Shown piece after piece: positions 36,801 to 44,999 of a stretch of 64,000 bases of DNA; the first letter of the stretch is position 1, and the number at the start of each line of letters is the position of its first letter. A program made the position numbers and the translations under genes. The notes under the pieces are model-generated. The model had not been told where the DNA came from and made no database searches. It saw only the letters and a program-made list of their open reading frames with translations. The DNA comes from Streptomyces sp. NBC_00259 (GTDB lineage Bacteria > Actinomycetota > Actinomycetes > Streptomycetales > Streptomycetaceae), in contig NZ_CP108080.1 in the NCBI RefSeq assembly GCF_036181745.1, positions 868,001 to 932,000 of the forward strand, read 5' to 3'.

Positions 36801-37170
36801 CGCCCCGGCGGCCGGCAGTGCGCCCGAGGGTGCTCCGGCGTCCGCGCCAACCCCGGTGGAGACGGACCTGGCGGCCCTCGTCGCGCGGGGCGACCTGCTC
36901 GGCTGGCTGAGGGCGAAGGGCTACCGGCTGCCGGACGAGGTCGACGTCTTCGTCGGCACGGCGGCGGCCCGCCCCAACCTGGTCTTCCGCCTGGACGGCG
37001 TCAGCCTCGCCGTGTTCGTCGATGTCCCCGGCCGCCCGGCCGACTCCACCCGTGACGTCGAGGCCGGCTACCGCCTGGAGGAGGCCGGCTGGGACGTCGT
37101 GCGCTTCCCGGCGGACGCGGACTGGGACGCCGTCGTCGACCACCACGCCGGTTACTTCCACCTTCGCTGA
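30826..37170 (+). CDS. Ser/Thr kinase-DEAD-type helicase-DUF1998 fusion with Vsr-like C-terminus
   Basis: 2114 aa. Residues about 8-280 form a complete Hanks kinase: GRGNMGEV loop, VAVKTV, HRDLKPAN with Asp152, LDFG with Asp170 and MAPEQ. A linker leads to a helicase with Walker A TGTGSGKS (457-463), DELH (581-584), GTSATM and QRSGRAGRSG near 1366. Cysteine pairs (FCRECG, RRCDGCG, CTMCG) suggest zinc sites. The DUF1998/MZB end (FTEAAEGGAGVL, CARGCYACLLTYGN) is followed by about 110 residues like a Vsr/DUF559 nuclease fold without a clear catalytic set. The GTG at 30826 follows GGGGAGGGG. It leads an operon with drmD and a methylase. A role as a phosphorylation-controlled DNA translocase in phage defense is inferred. 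Confidence 0.85.
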   Translation: MSLETVDGRFRITGIVGRGNMGEVHRAEDLQAAPESPHREVAVKTVLRGRTGVAIDASGSGKEIDRFRREVRIMRMLSQGHPNLTLLIDGGVDGTPDGSGLPYLAMELLDGHPLADLIDEEPQLPVSWVAAVGAQIASGLVAAHTAGVVHRDLKPANAMLTRDGSVKILDFGMGSVVDDPDQTRLTSTGVSVGTARYMAPEQFRAEHVSASADLYALGCILYELLLGRPPFSARTPYELAEQHQHEDPPKLTLVRPDLPAELVRLVDRLLEKDAENRPENAAQVREALIPLALAADDTAALLAPHWQAMDPVARLRAQLPEPAPTAPAPVPRREPRLPEAMDVFGIHADLISEYEDFTKSATVIRDARIGGFVADDLAAKSQWPDPWLSLNPFFADGGQVTDLVRDGVLHPKCAEIFQAGKKENSPRPDGRPLTFHLHQRQAIEAAQAGDSYVLTTGTGSGKSLSYIVPIVHHVLKERQAAGPDAGGRVRAIIVYPMNALANSQVEELKKYLQNGFGKGREPVTFARYTGQESQEERRELRKNPPDILLTNYVMLELMLTRPDDRSSLIRMAEGLQFLVFDELHTYRGRQGADVAFLIRRVREACRASATLQCIGTSATMSTEGSWEDQRREVARVAGRLFGTTVLPKRVIGETLVRATEEAPDSVPAERLRVPAAPRSYEALTKDPLARWVESRFGLEREKDTGRLRRCAPGTVEEAARELAAEAGVAEESVREAIRTTLEAGAQAKHPVTERPLFAFRLHQFLSKGDTVYTTLEDPLTRPLTRTYQLEQPDSDGKPLFPLAFCRECGQEYLTVWRAEDGGSFRYEPRRDTSASGGREGEGYLYLGMPGEDYEWPADPQKAVDDRRLPESWLERDAQDVTVVKKSYRARLPKRVVVDAHGNESGEGLVAAFVPAPFLFCVHCQVSYEQTRGRDFAKLATLDQEGRSSATSLISASIVKSLRAVPEDSLGKEARKLLTFVDNRQDASLQAGHFNDFAQVTQLRGALYQAAVRAGEEGLSHDDLAEAVTEVMGLTPREFAAGAKLPPSMERRAVKAFRDVVGYRLYRDLERGWRITMPNLEQTGLLRIDYEDLGVIAADLERWQSAHAALRDADPALREEVARTLLDFMRRALAIDVQYFRDDFDTLQRASEERLTGPWVLGESDRPAVGTAYPYGSRPGMERTAQFLSARGKFGKYLRRNMPELRDVHLDDVQKVIEDLLTVLRDAYLVCEVDATPEQSGPAYRRRAGQKRTGYRVSAAALIWRAGNGERGAVDPLARTYNSGEGPRVNPFFRDLYRTAAAELAGLFAREHTAQVTPEDRLERERLFRDADLPLLYCSPTMELGVDISSLNAVLMRNVPPTPANYAQRSGRAGRSGQPALVTTYCATGNSHDQYYFRRSQDMVSGQVAPPRLDLANEDLVRSHLQGIWLAETGMKLGTAIPDVVDVAYDPEGDDRPDPQMPLPLRSEFLSRSLDEDARRRAAATARTVLAPLIADFESTTWWYDEWIEDRIERAPQEFDAAFERWRALFRAAVIDQYEQNKRVVDHTLSPGEQSRARSRRREAETQTNLLLNRSVDSKSVMSDFNPYRYLASEGFLPGYSFPRLPLAAYIPRSGNRRNADGDYLQRPRFLAIREFGPGALIYHEGARYQVTRVQLPPDASGDLATAEARRCDGCGYHYAVKPGADKCTMCGAELGSKRTGLLHLHTVYTTPRERISSDEEERRRAGFRLETSYAFQDHGARKGRLTSHVTDTGGAPVLSLDYGDSATVRITNLGRVRDKGDHDGYWLDLGDGRWLNDRAAADAIEGTGMPVVDEDGNEKRRKKRVLPFVEDRRNILVVTLEEPLPEPVALSFLYALERGIEAAFELEDSELTAELLPPDEGPRRHMLFTEAAEGGAGVLRRIQHEKDALGRAARTALEICHFDPDTGDDLGGPADGERCARGCYACLLTYGNQTHHRQLSRLAARPLLLRLAGARTEREDRGESRSEAFRRLAPAAGSAPEGAPASAPTPVETDLAALVARGDLLGWLRAKGYRLPDEVDVFVGTAAARPNLVFRLDGVSLAVFVDVPGRPADSTRDVEAGYRLEEAGWDVVRFPADADWDAVVDHHAGYFHLR

Positions 37171-37215
37171 CCGCCTCACCCCTTCTCGACCTCTAGCTAG
37201 GAACTGAGACATCTC

Positions 37216-40173
37216 ATGAGCCTCACGTACACAGCCGGCTCGCTGGTCGCCGCCCGTGGCCGGGAATGGGTGGTGCTGCCCGAGAGCGCCCCCGACATGC
37301 TGGTGCTGCGCCCCCTGGGTGGGAGCGAGGACGACATCGCGGCCGTCTTCCCCTCGTTCGAGGAGGTGCGCCCCGCCGAGTTCGCCGCGCCGAGCCCGGA
37401 CGACCTGGGCGACCAGCGCGCCGCCGGTCTGCTGCGCACGGCGCTGCGCATCGGGTTCCGGTCGGGCGCGGGCCCGTTCCGCTCGCTGGCGTCGATCGCC
37501 GTCGAGCCCCGCGCCTACCAGCTGGTGCCGCTGCTGATGGCGCTGCGGCAGCGCACGGTACGGCTGCTCATCTCGGACGACGTCGGCATCGGCAAGACCA
37601 TCGAGGCGGGCCTGATCGCCAAGGAGCTGCTGGCGCAGGGCGAGGCGACCCGCTTGGCGGTGCTGTGCTCCCCCGCGCTGGCCGAGCAGTGGCAGGGCGA
37701 GCTGCGGGAGAAGTTCGGCATCGACGCCGAACTGGTGCTGGCGTCCACGGTGTCGCGCCTGGAGCGCAACCTGGAGCTGGGCCAGTCGCTGTTCGACCGG
37801 CATCCGTTCACGATCATCTCCACGGACTTCATCAAGTCGACCCGCCACCGCGAGGACTTCGTCAAGCACTGCCCCGACCTGGTGATCGTCGACGAGGCCC
37901 ACACCTGCGTGGCCGCCGACGATCCCGCGCAGGGCGGCGCGTCGTCCGCGACGAACCAGCTCCGCTACGAGCTGCTGCGAAAGGTCTCCGCCGACGCCGA
38001 CCGCCACCTGCTGCTGCTGACGGCGACCCCGCACTCCGGCAAGGAGTCCGCGTTCCGCAACCTGCTCGGCCTGGTGCGGCCCGAGCTGGCGACGCTGGAC
38101 CTGGAGACGCCGGCGGGACGGGCCAAACTCGCCGAGCACTTCGTGGCCCGCAAGCGCGCCGACGTCCGCGACTACCTCACCAAGGAGGACGGCCTCGCCG
38201 ACGACTCCCTGGCCGAGCGGACCGCGTTCCCGTCCGACCGCTGGACGAAGGACGAGCCCTACAAGCTGACCCCCGCCTACCGCGCGCTCCTCGACGATGC
38301 CATCGCCTACGCGCGGGACCGCGTCGAGGCGGCGGGCGAGCAAGGCAAGCGGGAGGCCCGGATCGCCTGGTGGTCGGTGATCGCGCTGCTGCGCTCCATG
38401 GTGTCCTCCCCGGCCGCCGCCGCGCAGACCTTGAAGACCCGCTCCGAGTCCGCCACCGCCCGCACCGCGCAGGAGGCGGACGTGCTGGGCGCCCCGGTGG
38501 CCGCCGACTCCGCCGACAACGACCGCCTTGAGGGCATGGATGTCGCGCCGGGCGCCGCCGAGTCGGAGGACGCGGGCGCGCGGCTGCTCGAACTCGCCCA
38601 GCGAGCGGAGCAGTTGGTGGGTCCGGCGGAGGACGCGAAGCTGAAGGCGCTGACCCGGCACCTGAAGGGCCTGATCGCCGACGGCTACCACCCGATCGTC
38701 TTCTGCCGCTACATCCCCACCGCCGACTACCTCGCCGAGCAGCTGGACGGCAAGCTCGGCAAGAAGACGAAGATCGCCGCCGTGACCGGCACCCTCTCCC
38801 CGCAGCAGCGCCTGGAGCGGATCGAGCAGCTCGCCGCCGAGGCCGCCGAGGCGGGCGACGACCCGGCCGTACGCCGCGTGCTGATCGCCACCGACTGCCT
38901 CTCCGAGGGCGTGAACCTCCAGCACCACTTCGACGCCGTCGTCCACTACGACCTGGCCTGGAACCCGACCCGCCACGACCAGCGCGAGGGCCGCGTCGAC
39001 CGCTACGGACAGAAACGCGACCAGGTCCGCGTCATCACCATGTACGGCGAGGACAACGGCATCGACGGCAAGGTCCTGGACGTGCTGTTCAAGAAGCACC
39101 GCCAGATCAAGAAGGACCTCGGCATCTCCGTGTCCGTCCCCGACGAGACCGCCTCCGGCGTCACCGACGCCGTGGTGGAGTGGCTGCTGCTGCACGGACG
39201 GCAGGGCAGCCAGGAGAGCCTGTTCGAGATGGACGGCCACCAGGAGTCCTTCGACCGTATCGAGCGGGAGTGGAGTTCGGCCGCCGAGCGGGAGAAGACC
39301 TCCCGTTCCAAGTACGCCCAGCGTGCCATCCACCCGGAGGAGGTGGCCCGCGAGGTCGCCACCGTACGGGCCGCGCTCGGCGGCGCGGAGGAAGTGCGCG
39401 AGTTCGCCCTGGAGGCGCTGCGGGACCTGGACGCACTGGTCCGCGACCCACGTGACGGCAGCGGCGACTTCACCGCCCAGGTCGGCGGCACCCCGGCCGG
39501 ACTGCGCGACGCGCTCGCGGCCACGCTGGGCAACCGGCTGGTCGAGGAGGACCGGGAGATCCCGTTCCGCACGACGCCGGCGATCGGGCGCGGCGAGGCC
39601 GCCCTGGTGCGCACCGATCCGGCGATCGGGGCCGTCGCCTCGTACGTCCTGGACTCGGCGCTCGACGCGAAGGCGCTGGGTCCGCGTCCGGCCCGCCGCT
39701 GCGGTGTGGTGACGACGGACGCGGTCACCGTCCGCACCACGCTGCTCCTGGTCCGCTACCGCTTCCACCTCACCCTGCCGTCCCGCACGGGTGAACGGCA
39801 GGTGGTCGCCGAGGACGCGCGGCTGCTGGCCTACGAGGGTCTGCCGCAGCGCGCCCGCTGGCTGGACGACGACGCGGCCGCCGCGCTGCTGGGGGCCCGC
39901 GCCACCGCCAACACGCACGAGCTGGCCGCCCGCAACGCCATCACCCGCGCCCTGGAGGGCCTGCCGGGCCTCGACGATCACCTCACCGAGTACGGCACCC
40001 GCCTGGCCGCCGAACTCGATGCCTCACACCGCCGGGTGCGCAAGGCCAACGAGGAGATCGTCCGCGGCCTGAAGGTCGTCCCGCAGGAGCCCGCCGACGT
40101 CCTCGGCGTGTACGTCTACCTGCCGCAGCAGCCCGCCGCGCCCGCCACCACCGTCCCCGGAGCCGAAGCCTGA
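37216..40173 (+). CDS. drmD: DrmD-like SNF2-family helicase of DISARM
   Basis: 985 aa. SF2/SNF2 motifs: Walker A DDVGIGKTIEAG (Lys127), DEAH at 226-229, LLTATPHSG, DCLSEGVNLQ and QREGRVDRYGQ. The N-terminal beta-rich segment and the C-terminal helical extension match DrmD, the SNF2 subunit that defines class 1 DISARM. It would translocate on DNA with DrmA/DrmB to restrict phage. The ATG at 37216 lies 45 bases after the kinase-helicase stop, and its TGA overlaps the methylase ATG by one base, so these three are one operon. Confidence 0.85.
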   Translation: MSLTYTAGSLVAARGREWVVLPESAPDMLVLRPLGGSEDDIAAVFPSFEEVRPAEFAAPSPDDLGDQRAAGLLRTALRIGFRSGAGPFRSLASIAVEPRAYQLVPLLMALRQRTVRLLISDDVGIGKTIEAGLIAKELLAQGEATRLAVLCSPALAEQWQGELREKFGIDAELVLASTVSRLERNLELGQSLFDRHPFTIISTDFIKSTRHREDFVKHCPDLVIVDEAHTCVAADDPAQGGASSATNQLRYELLRKVSADADRHLLLLTATPHSGKESAFRNLLGLVRPELATLDLETPAGRAKLAEHFVARKRADVRDYLTKEDGLADDSLAERTAFPSDRWTKDEPYKLTPAYRALLDDAIAYARDRVEAAGEQGKREARIAWWSVIALLRSMVSSPAAAAQTLKTRSESATARTAQEADVLGAPVAADSADNDRLEGMDVAPGAAESEDAGARLLELAQRAEQLVGPAEDAKLKALTRHLKGLIADGYHPIVFCRYIPTADYLAEQLDGKLGKKTKIAAVTGTLSPQQRLERIEQLAAEAAEAGDDPAVRRVLIATDCLSEGVNLQHHFDAVVHYDLAWNPTRHDQREGRVDRYGQKRDQVRVITMYGEDNGIDGKVLDVLFKKHRQIKKDLGISVSVPDETASGVTDAVVEWLLLHGRQGSQESLFEMDGHQESFDRIEREWSSAAEREKTSRSKYAQRAIHPEEVAREVATVRAALGGAEEVREFALEALRDLDALVRDPRDGSGDFTAQVGGTPAGLRDALAATLGNRLVEEDREIPFRTTPAIGRGEAALVRTDPAIGAVASYVLDSALDAKALGPRPARRCGVVTTDAVTVRTTLLLVRYRFHLTLPSRTGERQVVAEDARLLAYEGLPQRARWLDDDAAAALLGARATANTHELAARNAITRALEGLPGLDDHLTEYGTRLAAELDASHRRVRKANEEIVRGLKVVPQEPADVLGVYVYLPQQPAAPATTVPGAEA

Positions 40174-43100
40174 TGTCCGCCGCCGCCACCCGCACCGCCC
40201 TGGCCTTCACCGCCGTCACCACGGTCGGCGGACTCCTCCCTGCCGACATGCTGCTGCGCATCGCCGAGGCGCGGAACCTGCCGGGCACCAAGCCCGCCGA
40301 CTACGGCCTGCCCGCGTCCGTGCCCGTGCGGGACGAGGCCGAGCGCGCCTGGGAATACCTCAAGCCGCTCTGGCGCGACCTGCGCACCGCCCTGCCCTCC
40401 GACCCGGTCACGGGCATGCCCTCCGCCGACCCGACGGGCCGGGCCGGCACGGACTGGCTCGCCCAGGTCTTCCGCAAGCTGGACTTCGGTGCGCTGACGG
40501 AGGTCGGCGCGGCGGGCATCGCTGCCGACTCCGACCCGGAGAAGCGGTTCCTAATCTCCCACCGCCACGGCCCGGCCCTCGTCCACCTCATCCCGTGGAA
40601 CCAGGACCTGGACAAGCGCCCGGCCGCTGGCCAGGTCCCGGCCCAGTCGATGCTCCAGGACTGCCTCAACCGGACCGAGGCCCACCTGTGGGCGGTCCTC
40701 ACCAACGGCCGCCGCCTGCGCCTGCTACGCGACTCGTCGTCCTTCGCCACCGCCGCGTACGTCGAGTTCGACCTGGAAGCCATCTTCGACGGCGAGCTGT
40801 TCAGCGAGTTCGTGCTGCTGTACAGCCTGCTGCACGCGTCGCGGTTCGCGGTGGCGGAGGGGGCTGCGGCTTCGGGGTGCTGGCTGGAGAAGTGGCGTGC
40901 GGAGGCCGTCACTTCGGGGGCGCGAGCGCTGGATCAGCTGCGGCTGGGGGTGCAGAACGCGCTGACGGTGCTTGGTACCGGGTTCCTGCGGCATCCGGAG
41001 AATGTCCGGCTGCGGGAGGACGTGGACCCGAAGGCGCTGCGGGATGCGTTGCTGCGGTTGGTGTACCGGCTGCTGTTCGTCTTCGTCGCCGAGGACCGCG
41101 AGGCCCTGCTCGACCCGGAGGCCGGTGAGCGGCACCGGGAGGCGTATGAGCGGTACTTCTCGTCGGCGCGGTTGCGGGAGCGGGCCCGGCGGCGCCAGGG
41201 CACGGCCCACGGGGACCAGTACGAGGCGCTGCGCATCGTCCTCGATGCGCTGGGCACCGAGGGTGGCCGCCCCGAGCTCGGCCTGCCCGGCCTCGGCGGC
41301 CTGTTCTCCCACACGGAGGCCGACGCGCCCCTCGACGGCCTGAAGCTGTCCAACGAGTCGCTGCTCGCCGCCGTACGTCACTTGGCCCAGGTGCGCGACC
41401 CGGGCGCCCGCCGCTGGCGCCCCGTCGACTACCGCCACCTGGACGCCGAGGAGCTGGGCTCGGTCTACGAGTCGCTGCTGGAACTGGAGCCGAAGCACTC
41501 CGCGACGGACCGCTCCTTCGAGCTGATCGAGGTCGCGGGCAACAGCCGCAAAACGACGGGGAGTTACTACACCCCGTCCTCGCTGATCGAGTGCCTGCTG
41601 GATACGACTCTCGACCCGGTGATAGACGACGCTGTGAAACGGGGCGAGCAGCGTGCCACAGAGGCCGGCCGTCCTGACCCGGCCGACGACATCGTCGACG
41701 AGCTGCTGTCGCTTACGGTGTGCGACCCGGCTTGTGGGTCCGGCCACTTCCTCGTTGCTTCGGCGCGGCGCATCGCCAAGCGTGTCGCGTCCGTGCGGGA
41801 GCGCAACCCGGAGCCGACGGTCGATGCGATGCGGCATGCCTTGCACGAGGTCGTCGCGCGCTGCATTTACGGCGTCGACCTCAACCCGATGGCCGTGGAG
41901 CTGGCGAAGGTCTCTCTGTGGCTGGAGGCCCTGGAGCCAGGCAAGCCGCTCGGCTTCCTGGACGCGCATGTGAAGCACGGGAACGGTCTGATCGGGGCGA
42001 CGCCGAAGCTGTTGGCGGACGGGGTTCCGGACGACGCCTTCAAGCCGATCGAGGGGGACGATCGGAAGTACGCGGCCGGACTCGTCAAGCGGAACAGGGT
42101 CCAGCGGGGCGGCCAGGACGAGCTGCTGTTCGACGCCGAGCCCCTGCCGGGGAACGAGCGGTACGCCGCCGAGCTTGCCCGCATCACCGCCGCCCCCGCC
42201 GACTCCCTGGAGCAGGTGCGGGCGCAGGAGTCCGCGTACCGGGCGTACTCGGAGTCTGCCGCATATGTGCACGACCTGCACGCCGCTGACGCGTGGTGTG
42301 CGGCGTTCGTGTGGCCCAAGCAGAAGGGTGCACCGGAGGCTCCTACCGACCAGGTGTTCCGGGCACTGCGGGGGCGGGACCAGTCGGCTGTGCCGGACGG
42401 CACGCACGAGGAGATTCTGCGGCTGCGGAATCAGTACAGCTTCTTTCACTGGCACTTGGAGTTTCCGGAGGTGTTCGCGGTCCCGGAGTCGGGGGCGGGC
42501 GTGCAGGCAGGGACGAGGTGGGTCGGGGGTTTCGATGCGGTGGTGGGGAATCCGCCGTGGGAACGTGTGAAGCTCCAGGAACAGGAGTTCTTCGCACAGC
42601 GGGACCCGCGTATCGCGGAAGCGAAGAACGCGGCGGCGCGAAAGCGGCTCATCGCGGAGTTGCGGGATAACCGCGATGGCGAGCGTCTGTACGCGGAGTT
42701 CGAGGCCGCCAAGCGACGCTCGGAGGGCGAAAAGCACTTCCTGCGGGCCAGCGATCGGTTCCCGCTGACGGGGCGGGGTGACATCAACACGTACGCCGTG
42801 TTCACGGAGAGCGACCGCGCGCTGACGGGGCCTCGGGGGCGGACGGGAGTGATCGTGCCGACGGGGATCGCTACGGACGCGACGACGCAGTTCTTCTTCA
42901 AGGACATCGTTACGAAGGGGCAGCTTGCCGCCCTCTACGACTTCGAGAACGAGGACAAGGTCTTCCCCGAGGTCCACAACCAGATGAGGTTCTGCCTGTT
43001 CATGCTGCGCGGCTCAGGCAGCTTTCACGAGCCGATCCGGATGGTGTTCAAAGTACGTCAGCCCGAGCAGATCGCCGATCGGAGCTATCTGCTGGCGGCT

Positions 43101-44297
43101 GAGGACATCCTGACCATGAACCCGAACTCCGGCACATGCCCGGTCTTCCAGAGCCGCCGGGACGCCGAGATCGCGCTGGGGATCTACCACCGGGTGCCGG
43201 TGCTGATCGACGAGACGAAGACGGTAGGCGGGAACCCTTGGGACATCTCGCTCATGCGCATGTTCCACATGTCGGACGACTCCCATCTGTTCCGCCCCTC
43301 GGCCCAAAACGCCGAGACGCTCGACGACCTCCTCAAGACCGGCTGGACCCTCGACGGCAACGTGCTCGTCCGCGGCGAGGAGCGCCTACTCCCACTGTAC
43401 GAGGCGAAGATGCTGCACCACTACGACCACCGCTTCTCCACGTACGAGAACGCCACGGAGAAGCAGCTCAACAAGGGCACCCTCCCGCGCTTCACCGTGG
43501 AGCAGCATCAGGACGCCGCCGCTGTACCGCTGCCGCGCTACTGGATGCCGGAGCAGGATGTTCCGACCGGGGAGGTCGACAAAGACGGCGAGCCGATCGT
43601 AGAGCTGAGCGTCCGCAGCCGTCTAACGGCCAGGGGGTGGGACCGGGGCTGGCTGATGGGGTGGCGAGACATCACTAACAAGAGTAACGAGCGCACGTTG
43701 ATCAGCACTCTTTCGCCTGCCCACAGCTTCGGCCACCCCTACCCCTTGGCCCTCCCTGCTTCGCCGGACCACGCTCCTCTGCTCTCCGCTGCCTGGTCGT
43801 CCATGGTCAGCGACTACTGCGTCCGCCAGAAGATCGGCGGCACACACCTCACTTACGGCTACATCCAACAGATGCCTGTCCCCACTCCCAACCAGCTCGC
43901 GCCGCACGCACAGTTCATCACCCCGCGCGTCCTCGAACTCACCTACACCGCAGCCGACATGATCCCCTTCGCCCGTGACCTCGGCGACCCCGGCGCTCCT
44001 TTCCGCTGGGACCCCGACCGCCGTGCCATCATCCGCGCCGAACTGGACGCCCTCTTCTTCCACCTCTACGGCATCACCCGCGACGACACCGAGTACATTC
44101 TGGACACCTTCAGCGTCGTCCGCGACAACGACATCAAGACCCACGGCGAGTACCGCACCAAGAACCTGATCCTCGCCGAGTACGACCGGATGGCCGTCGC
44201 CGGCCTCACCCTGGAGAACCCGCTCATCGAGGGCGAGTCCGGTACCTACCTCTCCACCCTCACCCCGCCCCCCGGCCAGGGCCCCCGGCACGCCTGA
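40173..44297 (+). CDS. drmMI: DrmMI/PglX-like N6-adenine DNA methylase
   Basis: 1374 aa, large like PglX and DrmMI. The SAM motif DPACGSGHFL begins at Asp518 and the catalytic NPPW at Asn793, so N6-adenine methylation is expected. It probably marks host DNA as self for the DISARM-like system. The C-terminal half (MGWRDITNKSNERT, YGYIQQMPVP) fits target recognition. Codon endings switch from C-rich to G/T-rich and back inside the gene (roughly 40.8-41.25 and 41.6-43.2 kb), hinting at mosaic origin. Its ATG overlaps the drmD stop. Confidence 0.87.
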   Translation: MSAAATRTALAFTAVTTVGGLLPADMLLRIAEARNLPGTKPADYGLPASVPVRDEAERAWEYLKPLWRDLRTALPSDPVTGMPSADPTGRAGTDWLAQVFRKLDFGALTEVGAAGIAADSDPEKRFLISHRHGPALVHLIPWNQDLDKRPAAGQVPAQSMLQDCLNRTEAHLWAVLTNGRRLRLLRDSSSFATAAYVEFDLEAIFDGELFSEFVLLYSLLHASRFAVAEGAAASGCWLEKWRAEAVTSGARALDQLRLGVQNALTVLGTGFLRHPENVRLREDVDPKALRDALLRLVYRLLFVFVAEDREALLDPEAGERHREAYERYFSSARLRERARRRQGTAHGDQYEALRIVLDALGTEGGRPELGLPGLGGLFSHTEADAPLDGLKLSNESLLAAVRHLAQVRDPGARRWRPVDYRHLDAEELGSVYESLLELEPKHSATDRSFELIEVAGNSRKTTGSYYTPSSLIECLLDTTLDPVIDDAVKRGEQRATEAGRPDPADDIVDELLSLTVCDPACGSGHFLVASARRIAKRVASVRERNPEPTVDAMRHALHEVVARCIYGVDLNPMAVELAKVSLWLEALEPGKPLGFLDAHVKHGNGLIGATPKLLADGVPDDAFKPIEGDDRKYAAGLVKRNRVQRGGQDELLFDAEPLPGNERYAAELARITAAPADSLEQVRAQESAYRAYSESAAYVHDLHAADAWCAAFVWPKQKGAPEAPTDQVFRALRGRDQSAVPDGTHEEILRLRNQYSFFHWHLEFPEVFAVPESGAGVQAGTRWVGGFDAVVGNPPWERVKLQEQEFFAQRDPRIAEAKNAAARKRLIAELRDNRDGERLYAEFEAAKRRSEGEKHFLRASDRFPLTGRGDINTYAVFTESDRALTGPRGRTGVIVPTGIATDATTQFFFKDIVTKGQLAALYDFENEDKVFPEVHNQMRFCLFMLRGSGSFHEPIRMVFKVRQPEQIADRSYLLAAEDILTMNPNSGTCPVFQSRRDAEIALGIYHRVPVLIDETKTVGGNPWDISLMRMFHMSDDSHLFRPSAQNAETLDDLLKTGWTLDGNVLVRGEERLLPLYEAKMLHHYDHRFSTYENATEKQLNKGTLPRFTVEQHQDAAAVPLPRYWMPEQDVPTGEVDKDGEPIVELSVRSRLTARGWDRGWLMGWRDITNKSNERTLISTLSPAHSFGHPYPLALPASPDHAPLLSAAWSSMVSDYCVRQKIGGTHLTYGYIQQMPVPTPNQLAPHAQFITPRVLELTYTAADMIPFARDLGDPGAPFRWDPDRRAIIRAELDALFFHLYGITRDDTEYILDTFSVVRDNDIKTHGEYRTKNLILAEYDRMAVAGLTLENPLIEGESGTYLSTLTPPPGQGPRHA

Positions 44298-44322
44298 TCC
44301 CACCCAAGGAGGCGAACGCCCT

Positions 44323-44901
44323 GTGGTACGTCGAAGCCAGACCAGCAATCCGCGCACGACCGTCGTCCTGACGGCGGGCACGGACTGGGGTACACGTGCC
44401 GCAGGGCAACGCCGGGGCAGTGGGGCCGAGTTCCCGATGCCCCGGAAGCAGGCGGCGAAGCTCAAGGCGTTGCAGGAATCCCTCGGCCTGATACGCACGG
44501 CGATCAACGCCAAGCGTTGGGCCCAGGCGCGCTACATGCTCAGCCGCGCCCGAGCCCTGGTGAATGCGCTGCCCGCCGACCAGACCGTCAAGGCGCGCGA
44601 GCAACTCACCCAGCTGCGGAAGACGTTCGAGGCACGCAACACCCCAGCAGCCAAGAAGGACACGAAGGCGAAGCCGAACGTCAAGGCGGCGCGGGCGGGC
44701 GGCAAGAAGGCCGCCGCGAAGCCCGCACCTCAGAAGAAGGCCGCGCCGAAGCCGGCACCCGACCTCGGCGACCGCCTCATCAACCGTGCCGCGCTCGGTT
44801 ACGCCTCCGAGACGCCCGACACGAACCGCACAAAGGGCGCCCAGCCCTCCCGGCCCACGGCGAAGGGCGGGCGGGCCAGGTCCTTGGAGTCCCGTACGTG
44901 A
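44323..44901 (+). CDS. Small basic protein with Lys/Ala/Pro-rich tail
   Basis: 192 aa, no family recognised. Residues about 39-105 form charged helices (KLKALQESLGLIRTAINAK, REQLTQLRKTFEARN), followed by a histone-H1-like lysine/alanine/proline tail (KAKPNVKAARAGGKKAAAK). Such tails bind nucleic acid non-specifically. AAGGAGG sits about 10 bases before the GTG at 44323, and the gap from the methylase gene is 25 bases, so it belongs to the kinase-helicase operon. Its last 103 bases overlap the convergent DUF397 gene. ATG 44437 is an alternative start. Confidence 0.6.
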   Translation: MVRRSQTSNPRTTVVLTAGTDWGTRAAGQRRGSGAEFPMPRKQAAKLKALQESLGLIRTAINAKRWAQARYMLSRARALVNALPADQTVKAREQLTQLRKTFEARNTPAAKKDTKAKPNVKAARAGGKKAAAKPAPQKKAAPKPAPDLGDRLINRAALGYASETPDTNRTKGAQPSRPTAKGGRARSLESRT

Positions 44902-44999
44902 ACGGCCTGTTCGGCGATCGCGATCTCTACGCAGTCATCGCCCTGGCTGCCGCTGTAGGTTGACTTGAACCAGGCGAGTTCCGTCGCACTGCCGCTCAT
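44799..44999 (-). CDS. DUF397 family protein (regulatory partner)
   Basis: 66 aa. The typical DUF397 pattern is seen: AWFKSTYSGSQGDDCVEIA, then VHVRDSKD and a terminal WAPFV. These small proteins act with DUF5753-type helix-turn-helix regulators in Streptomyces development and antibiotic loci such as whiJ and abaA. The ATG at 44999 overlaps the stop of the upstream regulator (ATGA). Its 3' part runs antisense to the basic protein gene. Confidence 0.85.
   Translation of the reverse strand: MSGSATELAWFKSTYSGSQGDDCVEIAIAEQAVHVRDSKDLARPPFAVGREGWAPFVRFVSGVSEA

Noticed and set aside
30826..37170. PglW/BREX type 2 assignment because of the kinase
   Set aside because: No PglZ, BrxC/PglY or BrxL-like protein is present; drmA, drmB and drmD fit DISARM better.
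35545..39981. A very long open frame on the minus strand opposite the kinase-helicase and drmD genes
   Set aside because: It is a by-product of high GC3 coding on the other strand. It has no family resemblance, and the + strand genes carry complete helicase motifs.
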